Source: Panopea generosa
Taxonomy: Eukaryota > Mollusca > Bivalvia > Adapedonta > Hiatellidae
DNA: 64,000 nt
Assembly: GCA_029582155.1 (NCBI GenBank)
Contig: CM055899.1
Span: forward strand, 75,703,074 to 75,767,073
Reading direction: 5' to 3'
Part shown: one piece after another, positions 35,901 to 44,405 of the stretch
Layout: the number at the start of each line of letters is the position of its first letter
How positions within the stretch are numbered: position 1 is the first letter of the stretch
Notes under the pieces: generated by a model
Database searches by the model: none
What the model saw: the letters and a program-made list of their open reading frames with translations, nothing else
Told to the model about the DNA's origin: nothing
Program-made: the position numbers and the translations under genes

Positions 35901-38900
35901 CAAAATTCTAAGTGCTGCAACACTGGAATATCATGCCACGGACACATGTTATGATACCTCATCCAGTCACGTTATACTGACACACTGGAATATCATGCCA
36001 CAGACACATGGTATTATACCCCACCCAGTCACATTATACTGACACACTGGAATATCATGCCACAGACACATGGTATGATACCCCACCCAGTCACATTATA
36101 CTGACTCTGGACTAACCAGACTTAAAACTATTCTCTAAATGCTAAGCCCTAAGCAAGGAAGCTTCTAGTATCATTTTTGGTATGACCCAACCCGGGATCT
36201 AACCAATGACCTTCCACATATGAGGTGAAATCTCTACCCCTAGACCACCACTGTGGTGTGTTCTGTAAATGGAGATTGGTGAAACATTGTAATACATGGT
36301 ATCACTGTTCACACTTTGCCTTGTAATACTGTATAATTAATGGTGTTGTTGAAATGATGGGGTTTAAACTGAAGCTTTTCAATATCAATATACATAGGTG
36401 CCAAATATGTTCAACAAAAATCAAGAATGGTACTTATTATTTTAACCTAAGTACCAAAATGGAGCAAAATAATCAATGTATTTTTCTATGGCACATCTTT
36501 TGTTGCCAATAAAATCTTTCACACTCTTTTAAAGTGATTTTAATAATAAATGTTTTCCTAAAAATAACTTAATATTATTTTTCAGGGATTCATTTTAGTA
36601 TGATTTGGCAGATGTTGAAGAAATAACTATTTATTATTTAAAATGGTACCATTTATGTGGGAGGATGATATCCCTGTATCAGTGTGTAATACAGTTGTTT
36701 ATTTAAAAAAATAATATATTTTATTTGTAGCTTAAATGTTAATTGATCGCCATGATGTGTTTTCTCGTAATTAATGTAATTTTTATCTTACAAATGTTTT
36801 AGAGCAACTAAATACTCCAACGTTTGAGACACCTGTACCAGAACCATCACCAAGACCTCCAGATAATAGTAAGATATCAGTTTACTGTTACTGTCGCTTT
36901 GTAATGTAAACTATTATTTGTCTAATGTAAACTGTTATTTGTGTAATGTAGACTGTTTATTTGTCTAATGTAAACTGTTTATTTGTGTAATGTAAATTGT
37001 TATTTGTCTAATGTAAACTGTTTATTTGTCTAATGTAAACTGTTTATTTGTCTAATGTAAACTGTTATTTGTCTAATGTAAACTGTTTATTTGTCTAATG
37101 AAAACTGTCTATTTGTCTAATGTAAACTGTCTATTTGTGTAATGTAAATTGTCTATTTGTCTAATGTAAACTGTCTATTTGTCTAATGTAAACTGTTTAT
37201 TTCTCAAATGTAAACTGTTTATTTGTCTAATGTAAACTGTTATTTGTCTAATGTAGACTGTTATTTGTGTAATGTAGACTGTTTATTTGTGTAATGTAAA
37301 CTGTTCATTTGTGTAATGTAAACTGTTTATTTGTCTCATGTAAACTGTTATTTGTCTAATGTAAACTGTTATTTGTCTAATGTAAACTGTTTTTTGTCTA
37401 ATGTAAACTGTTTATTTGTCTAATGTAAACTGTTTATTTGTCTAATGTAAACTGTTATTTGTCTAATGTAAACTGTTCATTTGTCTAATGAAAACTGTCT
37501 ATTTGTCTAATGTAAACTGTCTATTTGTCTAATGTAAACTGTCTATTTGTCTAATGTAAACTGTTTATTTCTCAAATGTAAACTGTTTATTTGTCTAATG
37601 TAAACTGTCTATTTGTCTAATGTAAACTGTCTATTTGTCTAATGTAAACTGTTTATTTCTCAAATGTAAACTGTTTATTTGTCTAATGTAAACTGTTTAT
37701 TTGTCTAATATAAACTGTTTATTTGTCTAATGTTAACTGTTTATTTCTCCAATGTTAACTGTTTATTTGTCTAATGTAAACTTTTATTTCTCAAATATAA
37801 ACTGTGTTTTTATCTAATGTAAACTGTTTATTTGTCAAATGTAAACTGTTTATTTGTCTAATGTAAACTGTTTATTTGTCTAATGAAAACTGTCTATTTG
37901 TCTAATGTAAACTGTTTATTTCTCAAATGTAAACTGTTTATTTGTCTAATGTAAACTGTTTATTTGTCTAATATAAACTGTTTATTTGTCTAATGTTAAC
38001 TGTTTATTTCTCCAATGTTAACTGTTTATTTGTCTAATGTAAACTTTTATTTCTCAAATATAAACTGTGTTATTATCTAATGTAAACTGTTTATTTGTCT
38101 AATGTAAACTGTTTATTTGTCAAATGTAAACTGTTTATTTGTCTAATGTAAACTGTTTATTTGTCTAATGAAAACTATCTGATGAAGTGATTCTAGAACA
38201 ACTGCTAGTTAAATGATTGTCTGATAGATCTTGAGTTTTTTGAAGACCAAGAATGGTTTATTTGTATATGTGTGTTTACCATTTCTTTACTAAAGCATCG
38301 TTAGTGAGGCCCAGTTAGCTCTGTAGGTAGTATGTCTGACTATCGATCTTGGTCTCTAATGTTTGCGAGTTTTAATCCCCGCCTGGCACCAGTCTTTTCT
38401 CTCGTTGCTGATTCGGGTCAGAAGTTTGTCAGTTTCTCGGGAGATGATTTCCCTTGAAGACTGATTAAACTTTAAGTAACCTAGGAAGGTCATCTGTTAG
38501 TCTTGATGGTATAAAAATGATGCAAAATTGTCAAACAAATATATCTTTGCTTTATAAACAGCCAGTAATTTGGACTTTCATATTACATAAAGTAAGATAA
38601 CTACATAGTCTAGAATTAGTAGGTTTATATGGTTGTGGTTGTCATGACCTTGAGTCCACTTCCTGGGTAGAACCAGTACTGAGTGTTGTCCACTTCCTGG
38701 GTAGAACCAGTACTGAGTGTTGTCCACTTCCTGGGTAGAATCAGTTCTGAGTGTTGTCCACTTCCTGGGTAGAACCAGTACTAAGTGTTGTTTTTGAGAG
38801 GCCACTTTCACTGGGCTACTACCCCACTTGTTCATTTCTGACTTATATCATGTTATGTGTTTACATCAGAGTATTACAACATATTGAATGAACAATAAAT

Positions 38901-41900
38901 ATATTGACTATTTATAGTCATTCCTTATGTCAAAGCCAGATATGGAAAGTCCATGATGATGTAAACTATGTTATATTATATTTACATGTATATGTGTATT
39001 TCAGTACATGAGGGATATGGTGATGATGGAGACAAAACACTGGGAGCATTCCCCTTCAGTCAGCAAATAACCAAAGATAAAGATGAAGATGCAGAATTAC
39101 GCAAACAACTCAGTGGCATGGGTAGAGGTAGATTATAAATTCGCTTACTTATCTCACTCGCCTGTCGGAAAATGGTAAAGGGGCATTAAGTGTTTGTTTG
39201 TTTGATCATCCATAGGAGGTAAAAATTGGTTTCTGTATTAAACTAGTATTTCGTAAATTACAAGGCAAGTTTCATATTTGTCAACAAGCACATATTACAG
39301 GAGTTATGGCTGCTTGTTTACTTGTTGGCTAAGGGTTTCTGATCAATAGCAGGGCCATCCATGTTGGCAGACACATTTCTAGTGATAGCTTCTATTTTGT
39401 ATTGTAATGCCTTTTGGTCTGGTGTAAGAAATTTGCATTGCCGTTATGTTGGATAATATTGAAACTTCCAAAAAATTACAAGAAACTTACAAATGACAAG
39501 AAAACCCAGCAATTAAGGCAGTACCTGCTTCAAATTTTAGTCTTACAAATTTTGTACAGAGAAATGAGTCTTCTAAACTTTTTACATTAAAGGGGATGTA
39601 GGTATTATTATCAATTCAATTGTTATACTTGAGCTACTGCACTCCTGTTATTTGTGTAACAGTGTGGCATTAACCTGTAAGGAAAGATAATGTATCTGAC
39701 TAGCCCATTTGGTAAAGCATTCAACAGGTCAGCAAAAGGTCCCAGGTTTTGAGGCCAGTACTGGCTGCATATTTTTCTTGTCCTGTTCCATAGGCGTCCA
39801 ACATGGGAATGTCACTTTTATATTTTGAGAAACATTTGCATCATTCTCTAGTAAGAGACAAATTCCAAATATGTTGGGGGTAATGTCACAGTGTGAAAGT
39901 AACCCTGAAGAAGAGAAATATTTGTAAGCAGTCCAGTCAGCTTTATCAGTAGAGCATTCACACTGTCAGTGAAAGGCCCCAGGTTCGAGTGATGGACTGG
40001 TACATATTTTTGTATTGTTATATTTACAGTAGTTACCAGAATTGTATGCAATATTTTGACTGAACCATATGTCTTCTTATCATGTGGATTGAAGAACTTG
40101 AGATGTATGTTAATCTTTTACTTTTCAAACTCGCCAGTAATTGGTCATATAATCATCACTGATTGTATGTCATAATTGTAAAGAAAACAAAAGAAACATT
40201 TTGAACAAAACAATTTGATTAATCACAACTGTGTTTATTTTCAGCCTCAAGAAAGCAGCTGGCTTCATTAGCAAGGAAGTTCTTCAGGAGGAAAAAGAAA
40301 AGTTCAAAACAGATGTATCCTTCTTCTAAATATTTAGTCAGCCATTTGTGATCGCCTTTTTTTGCGATGAAATATATAAATACTTAAAAGTAGGCGGCGT
40401 TGTTTCACAGTCACCGACCTCTCATATCTGAGCTGAAGCCTTCTGATAAAATGGCAGCCTCCATAGCCAAAAGGAACATTTTCACTTGAATAGTATATTC
40501 CATTGTTTTTTTTCTATTTTCGCTTTTTTTTTTCAGTGTACACATCACTTAATTGGCAGACAAAGTCTGATCAGTGCCCCCTGTGAGGCACAGATTGAGA
40601 CTTTGCGAGTACTAAACATGAAACATTTAATTTGTACTAGTGTAGCTTTTGTCTGTGTACCAACATTGGTGAAGACTGGGGTTACCTTACAATAATCATG
40701 CAAGTGGCAGCTATCTTTCAGAAATTTTTGGTTTTCTTTTAATCTTCTGTTCACAATAAAACTGTTTCAGAAATTGTTGAATCAGATTGTGAATTAATAA
40801 AAATATTGAATGTGAAAAAACAAATCAATATTTAAATGTTTTGAGATAAATGTAATATTTCTTGTGAATAAATGGTGAATCCTTTTTGTCTGTGTGATTT
40901 AATGCACTATCATCTATTGACCTCTCACCTTAGAAGTTGTAGGTTTGAGCCAAGCTCTAAAAACTATAGTTGAAAATATTTGCTAATCACTCTGCACCAA
41001 TAAAAGTGGATATGCCATTTACATGTATTACTTAAATCGCATTTAACCTCATTGAAAAAATGCTCTTTAACATGACTGTAGCCTTGGAGAGAAGCTTGCA
41101 CCATCGATGATGAACCTGTTGGAGGATGAAGATGAAGATGATGATGATGATCTACATGTAGACAGCAGATACGGCAACAGTCCTCCGGAAATTGAACCTC
41201 TAGTATGTAATTTGGAGTCATTTTTCAAAATGTTTTGTATATAATTTTACACACAATCATGCTGTTGTTACAATACATTGTTTATCAATTTGCTTGATTA
41301 AAAGACATCTTTAGATGTATACTGTTCAAGATATTCTCATTGAATATTCTATACATGTAGTTAAAATTCTAGCTAAATTTTAGTAGTTATGTAATGCCCT
41401 ATGTACATTCATGCTTTGGAATGTTGCCTTTATATTTATAAAATAATAGGATGGGATGAGATGTGCACATTATAAGTTTGGAGTGGGAAAATTACAGTAT
41501 ATAGGAAACGGATCAAGTGGAAGCTGTGTACAGTTATATTTGTTAATGTTTTAGTTAATGTTATTTTTATTTTAGCTTGATTATGAGGAAAACTCAGATC
41601 CGCTTATATACTTTTCTAGAGTCCGCTTCCTGGGAAGAATCAGTATTAAGTGCTGTGTTTTGAGAGGTATCTGATCGAGCTGGGGATTGAACCCGCAACT
41701 TCTGGTCTATGTGACTTACACTCCATCCACTACACTACCGCTTATTTATTTATGTTTTGATACGATAAATGGATGTTTTGTTATTGTATTTAAATGTAGA
41801 ATCTTTTTGTTTGTTAATTTGCAGCCATCAACCCTGATAGGAGTGCCGAATCATCATACAGTACAGCGGCTCCCCTACCAACCTGGCGGGGTAACCACAT

Positions 41901-41932
41901 ACTTCGACAATAAACATGTAGATATTGTGTAG
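23528..41932 (+). CDS. CUEDC1: CUEDC1, CUE domain-containing protein 1, nine coding exons, 602 aa
   Basis: CUEDC1 is a metazoan protein whose CUE domain is expected to bind ubiquitin; in vertebrates it has been linked to ubiquitin-dependent regulation. Coding exons: 23528-23574, 24861-25113, 25829-26644, 35335-35539, 36803-36868, 39005-39127, 40245-40314, 41082-41202, 41825-41932. All introns are GT-AG and phases agree. The CUE domain spans about residues 42-84, with the MFP motif at 52-54 and the LL pair at 79-80. A PPSY (PPxY) motif is at 123-126. RNWNPPMLGNLPDDFLRL is at 230-247. A Ser/Lys/Arg-rich stretch runs from about 283 to 372. YLEDER is at 409-414. MGRASRKQLASLARKF is at 501-516, then KKK-rich, an acidic run (541-551), and a C-terminus ending HVDIV. 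At 602 residues it is longer than the human protein (about 386), mainly through exon 3. An in-frame stop at 23507-23509 and a good Kozak context (caccATGG) support the start. 5' UTR exons were not identified. Confidence 0.92.
23915..24160 (+). mobile_element. SINE family B, diverged copy
   Basis: In CUEDC1 intron 1. It shares ctcaccgctg.ttcagg.gag, caaatactggttaacctta and aggatccaagga with the better copy at 58248-58530. Only a decayed remnant of the tRNA-like head is visible. Confidence 0.75.
24861..25113 (+). CDS. CUEDC1: CUEDC1 coding exon 2 (CUE domain)
   Basis: Acceptor cacattatag, donor gtgagt. Encodes residues 16-100, including FFQAMADFRTMFP and EAVLRANDGAVDATIDQLL, which align closely with the CUE domain of vertebrate CUEDC1. 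Confidence 0.95.
25205..25265. repeat. 19-bp tandem repeat, about 3.5 copies
   Basis: ctcaagcatacactatct is repeated just downstream of CUEDC1 exon 2. Confidence 0.9.
25378..25640 (+). mobile_element. SINE family A (tRNA-Leu/Ser-like head)
   Basis: The head tggccaaatggtgtaaggc is followed by a box-B-like gtaggtttgagtctggctct. The body contains ggttctactcagat, ctctgcctccgccaataaaa and ttgatatgcc. Related copies are at about 9325, 13300, 16440, 40900, 47355 and 49505. It lies in CUEDC1 intron 2. Confidence 0.78.
25829..26644 (+). CDS. CUEDC1: CUEDC1 coding exon 3 (PPxY, NWNPP block, Ser/Arg-rich linker)
   Basis: Acceptor atttatttag, donor gtaagt, phase 0 at both ends, 272 residues (101-372). 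The first half carries PPSY and the conserved FRNWNPP/GNLPDDFLR block. The second half is a low-complexity Ser/Lys/Arg/Asp linker with many potential phosphosites. This exon accounts for most of the extra length over vertebrate CUEDC1. Confidence 0.95.
26825..27817. mobile_element. non-coding element (ctactggccaaaggccag type), short copy
   Basis: It opens with tttttagatctgctagccaa and aaggccaga, then tgcttatgcgatggcg. It ends cctcaggccctctttggcct followed by cttgtt. It is a shorter version of the element at 51105-53747; both contain the phrases aaaacttaaaaaatcttctt and ggtcaggaggggcccc. It lies in CUEDC1 intron 3. Confidence 0.8.
28945..30135. repeat. 170-bp tandem repeat inside the 6.1-kb element
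   Basis: About seven copies, each with ggggtcactttaccatggcc, atgacccccctatttttttt and a TA-rich tail ending in aataataataaaaaaag. Two adjacent copies (about 29690-29990) are nearly identical, so the array has expanded recently. Confidence 0.92.
30439..31503. mobile_element. nested hAT-like non-autonomous element with 5-bp target duplication
   Basis: It starts cagggctcgaatttaa and ends ttaaattctagccctg, inverted repeats with one mismatch in 16. The 5-base duplication catgg abuts both ends exactly (30434-30438 and 31504-31508). cagggctcgaa ends are typical of hAT elements. No transposase is visible in its 1065 bp. Confidence 0.82.
31820..33150. repeat. duplicated block inside the 6.1-kb element
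   Basis: Segments around 31880-32050 and 32595-32760 share cggtc.attgaccacg, cattttgatt and gtgccagat.gatgaatctt. The following segments at about 32490 and 33055 share tacgtgca and ggtcag/gatcag words. An ATT microsatellite (about 32800-32995) lies in the second unit. Confidence 0.75.
33420..33510 (-). mobile_element. tRNA-like SINE head remnant
   Basis: The reverse complement reads like a pol III head (agcagtacagcggatagggtg, box A-like) with gcgagcttgacccaggc at the box B position. It is short and truncated. Confidence 0.45.
34745..35288. mobile_element. 544-bp MITE with TTAA-type ends, copy 1
   Basis: The left end (t)aaagggagtatatcag and the right end gatgtattccctttaa are inverted. It matches 54744-55286 over its full length in the same orientation. 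It ends 46 bp before CUEDC1 exon 4. Confidence 0.85.
35335..35539 (+). CDS. CUEDC1: CUEDC1 coding exon 4
   Basis: Acceptor tgtactacag, donor gttagg. Encodes IIETHDFSKD through FMKTLQR (373-440) plus one base. The block QYLEDERMAIALQNSEFLQE matches the conserved helical block of vertebrate CUEDC1 (YLEDERIA..LQN.EF..EL). Confidence 0.95.
35920..36105. repeat. 62-bp tandem repeat, 3 copies
   Basis: acactggaatatcatgccac begins each of three adjacent copies in CUEDC1 intron 4. Copies two and three are nearly identical. Confidence 0.95.
36178..36265 (-). mobile_element. tRNA-like SINE head remnant
   Basis: On the minus strand: cagtggtggtctaggggtag (box A region) and ttggttagatcccgggttg (box B region). 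Confidence 0.5.
36803..36868 (+). CDS. CUEDC1: CUEDC1 coding exon 5
   Basis: Acceptor aaatgttttag, donor gtaaga. Encodes EQLNTPTFETPV and PEPSPRPPDN (441-462), a Pro-rich linker. Phase 1 at both ends. A 22-bp minisatellite starts about 30 bp into the following intron. Confidence 0.85.
36898..38178. repeat. 22-bp minisatellite in CUEDC1 intron 5, about 57 copies
   Basis: The unit taatgtaaactgtttatttg plus tc has 21-bp variants. A mixed block with ctcaaatg and ccaatgtt variants occurs twice about 265 bp apart (near 37700 and 37967), which shows higher-order duplication of about 12 units. Confidence 0.96.
38300..38545 (+). mobile_element. SINE family B
   Basis: The head gcccagttagctctgtaggt has a box-B-like gcgagttttaatccccgcct. 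The body has ctctcgttgctgattcgggt, and the tail gatggtataaaaatgatgc matches the copy at 58248-58530. Confidence 0.78.
38640..38850 (-). mobile_element. SINE family C fragment with internal 34-bp amplification
   Basis: cacttcctgggtagaaccag plus 14 bases occurs four times in tandem (38657-38792). The unit is an internal piece of the SINE also seen at 41605-41750 (minus) and 44219-44405 (plus, as agtactggttttacccagga). The SINE sequence continues with gtttttgagagg after the array. Confidence 0.75.
39005..39127 (+). CDS. CUEDC1: CUEDC1 coding exon 6
   Basis: Acceptor gtatttcag; the donor is gtagat at 39128. An alternative donor 7 bp earlier would break the frame. Encodes residues 463-503 including TLGAFPFSQQ and LRKQLSGMGR. 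The chosen donor keeps the gap-free match to the vertebrate MGK.. basic block. Confidence 0.88.
39690..40040 (+). mobile_element. two tandem tRNA-like SINE heads
   Basis: ctagcccatttggtaaagca with aaaggtcccaggttttgagg (39695-39765), and gtcagctttatcagtagagc with aaaggccccaggttcgagtg (39930-40000). Two related pol III-like heads about 240 bp apart in intron 6, each followed by tactggctgca/ggactggtac and catatttttcttg/tgta. Confidence 0.6.
40245..40314 (+). CDS. CUEDC1: CUEDC1 coding exon 7
   Basis: Acceptor attttcag; weak donor gtatcc at 40315. Encodes ASRKQLASLARKFFRRKKK (504-522) and SSKQ, matching the basic helical block of vertebrate CUEDC1. Reading through the donor would add 12 residues before a stop at about 40349-40351. 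Confidence 0.88.
40900..41071 (+). mobile_element. SINE family A, truncated, abutting CUEDC1 exon 8
   Basis: gacctctcaccttagaagtt and gtaggtttgagccaagctct give the box B part. Then come caccaataaaagtggatatg and a tail ending ctctttaaca. The element ends about 10 bp before the exon. Confidence 0.75.
41082..41202 (+). CDS. CUEDC1: CUEDC1 coding exon 8
   Basis: Acceptor atgactgtag, donor gtatgt. Encodes ILGEKLAPSMMNLLEDEDED through PPEIEPL (527-567). The NLLEDE stretch matches NLLDDVE of vertebrate CUEDC1; a longer acidic run follows. A SINE tail ends about 10 bp before the exon. Confidence 0.88.
41605..41750 (-). mobile_element. SINE family C
   Basis: The minus-strand head tagtgtagtggatggagtgt has box B gcgggttcaatccccagc. 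The body matches 38640-38850 (cttcctggg.agaa.cagta, tgttttgagaggt). Confidence 0.75.
41825..41932 (+). CDS. CUEDC1: CUEDC1 coding exon 9 and stop
   Basis: Acceptor aatttgcag. Encodes PSTLIGVPNHHTVQRLPYQP through the C-terminal NKHVDIV (568-602) and TAG. It continues in phase 0 from exon 8. This C-terminus does not resemble the human one. VDIV fits the loose class III PDZ-ligand pattern (acidic residue at -2), which is inference only. Confidence 0.85.
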   Translation, partial: PSTLIGVPNHHTVQRLPYQPGGVTTYFDNKHVDIV

Positions 41933-41935
41933 AAC

Positions 41936-41941
41936 AATAAA
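41936..41941 (+). promoter_or_regulatory. candidate poly(A) signal AATAAA just after the CUEDC1 stop
   Basis: AATAAA begins four bases after the stop codon. If used, the 3' UTR would be very short. Further AT-rich sequence downstream makes a longer 3' UTR equally possible. Confidence 0.4.
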
Positions 41942-42489
41942 CAGTGCGATTGTACAAACAGTGCAAAAGGTTGTCATTTGTATTAATATAGTTAATAGTC
42001 TCATTTTCTGCATGTATTAATTTCATACATGTATATACTGGTATTTCAATGCATACTTATACCTCTTATTTATTTTTTACAATTCCATAAAAAATAGGAT
42101 CCTTAATTTTTGTATAAAGTTACATTGTATAAACAGTTCACTTGTATATTGTGTGATTATTAACAAACAACTAAAACAATGCAGTCTGTAAAACCATTGC
42201 CTGGGCACTTTTAAAGTGATCAGTTTACTTAATATAATGGTGAAATTAATCCAGGCTTTAATAAGTGGTAATATAATTGGTTTGAGGGAGTCACATTTCA
42301 GTGTGAAACTATTGCAGCAAAGATGATGTTTATCATCTCTATATTTATGTGCACTCACATACCGAACATTTCAGAGTGAGGGTATAGTGATTTTCTCCTT
42401 TAATTAATGTATGTGTTATAGAACTTCACATATATGTATGTTATACTTAAAAAAAAAGGAATGACTATTTACATAGTATAGATGTTACA

Positions 42490-43700
42490 TCTCTTAACTT
42501 AGATCGAAAATTCACATGTTATATCTTTGAACTGCAGATTTAAAATTCACATGTTATATCTGTGAACAGTAGATTTAAAATTCACATGTTATTTCTGCAA
42601 ACTGCATATTAAAATATGCATGTTTTTTCTTGTTAACTTCAAATTGAAATTCGCATGTTATATCTGTGAATGACAGTTTAAATTCACATGTTATATCTGT
42701 AAACACAGATTAAGAATTCACATTATATTTGTGCACTGCAGATTAAAAATTCACATGTTTTACTCAAATTGAAATTCACATGGTATATCTGTGAATGACA
42801 GTTTAAATTCACATGTTATATCTGTAAATGCAGATTGAGAGTTCACATTATATTTGTGCACTGCAGATTAAAAATTCACATGTTTTACTTGTTAACTTCG
42901 AATTGAAGTTCGCATGTTATATCTGTGAATGACACAGTTTAAATTCACATGTTATATCTGTAAACACAGATTAAGAATTCACATTATATTTGTGCACTGC
43001 AGATTAAAAATTCACATGTTTTACTTGTTAACTTCAAATTGAAATTCACATGGTATATCTGTGAATGACAGTTTAAATTCACATGTTTTATCTGTAAACG
43101 CAGATTGAGAATTCACATTATATTTGTGCACTGCAGATTAAAAATTCACATGTTTTACTTGTTAACTTCAAATTGAAATTCGCATGTTATATCTGTGAAT
43201 GACACAGTTTAAATTCACATGTTATATCTGTGAACACAGATTAAGAATTCACATTATATTTGTGCACTGCAGATTAAAAATTCACATGTTTTACTTGTTA
43301 ACTTCAAATCGAAAAATTCACATGGTATATTCTGTGAATGACAGTTTAAATTCACATGTTATATCTGTAAACGCAGATTGAGAATTCACATTATATTTGT
43401 GTACTGCAGATTAAAAATTCACATGTTTTACTTGTTAACTTCAAATCGAAATTCACATGGTATATTCTGTGAATGGCAGTTTGAAATTCACATGTTATAT
43501 CTGAATTACCGTGTGAAATTTCATATGTTACCAGATTAAAATTTCATATCTTACATCTGTAAATGCATATTAAAGATTCACATGTTGTGTTAGTAAACTC
43601 ATATTGAAAATTCATATGCTATATCTATGAACTACATATTTAAAATTCATATATTACAATTGATAATTCACATGACTGTTATATATAGAGACTAGGTTGG
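42490..43700. repeat. tandem repeat with 131-137 bp higher-order unit
   Basis: Monomers of about 34 bp built around attcacatgttatatctgtg. Groups of four recur at 131-137 bp (for example gattaaaaattcacatgttt at about 43005, 43136 and 43272). It lies about 560 bp downstream of the CUEDC1 stop and might be transcribed as 3' UTR. Confidence 0.93.
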
Positions 43701-44215
43701 ACAGTTATATTCATAAATTGCAGATTGAAAAATCACCTGTTTATCATGTAAGCAGCAGATTGAAAATTTACCGTTACAATATTGTACAAGTTTCATTTAA
43801 AAATCAGTATTGCAATTTTCATTTTCATGATTGTTATTCATATATATATATGCATGCAGCACTTATTTAAAGCGTCTATAGTAACACCTGTGTACATGTA
43901 TTTCAGTGGAGTTTGGGAAGTTAGTTTATAGTTGCACCAATTTTGATTTAGTATTATATAAGGTATTTTGTTTTTGTAGAGCATGTTTATCTGAACTTAC
44001 ATTTATCTTTGAGATAGCTGTTTGAACTATTTGTGAAAATAGAACTGAGCTATTGTCTGAAAACTGTAATTTGAAACATTCTTGTGATCTTGTAAAAGGC
44101 CTATATTGTGAATACATTGTTATAATTGCTTATACACTGCAGATCCAGACTTTATAAAAGCACTGAGTTCACACTTGACTGAAGTTCCACTCAAACCATG
44201 TCTAAATCCATGTTA
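43701..44215. other. no gene seen
   Basis: Spacer between the tandem array and the next SINE. No exon or repeat boundary is recognised. Confidence 0.5.
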
Positions 44216-44218
44216 CAG

Positions 44219-44405
44219 TGACGAGCGGTGGCCCAGTGGTAGAGCACCGAACCCATGATCAGAGGGTTGTGGATTTGATACTCTGCCATTGTGTGTGGTG
44301 TCATTGAGCAAGACACTTTTTCCGCATATCATTAGTACTGGTTTTACCCAGGAAGACTTTGATTGTGATTTGTCTAAGTATTAAGAACTTGTTTCACAGT
44401 CGAGG
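44219..44405 (+). mobile_element. SINE family C, full head
   Basis: The tRNA-like head ggtggcccagtggtagagca has a box-B-like gttgtggatttgatactctg. The body contains gagcaagacacttttt and agtactggttttacccagga. Confidence 0.78.

Noticed and set aside
36898-38178. CRISPR-like array (regular short repeats)
   Set aside because: Units are contiguous with no unique spacers, in an intron of an animal gene. It is a minisatellite.
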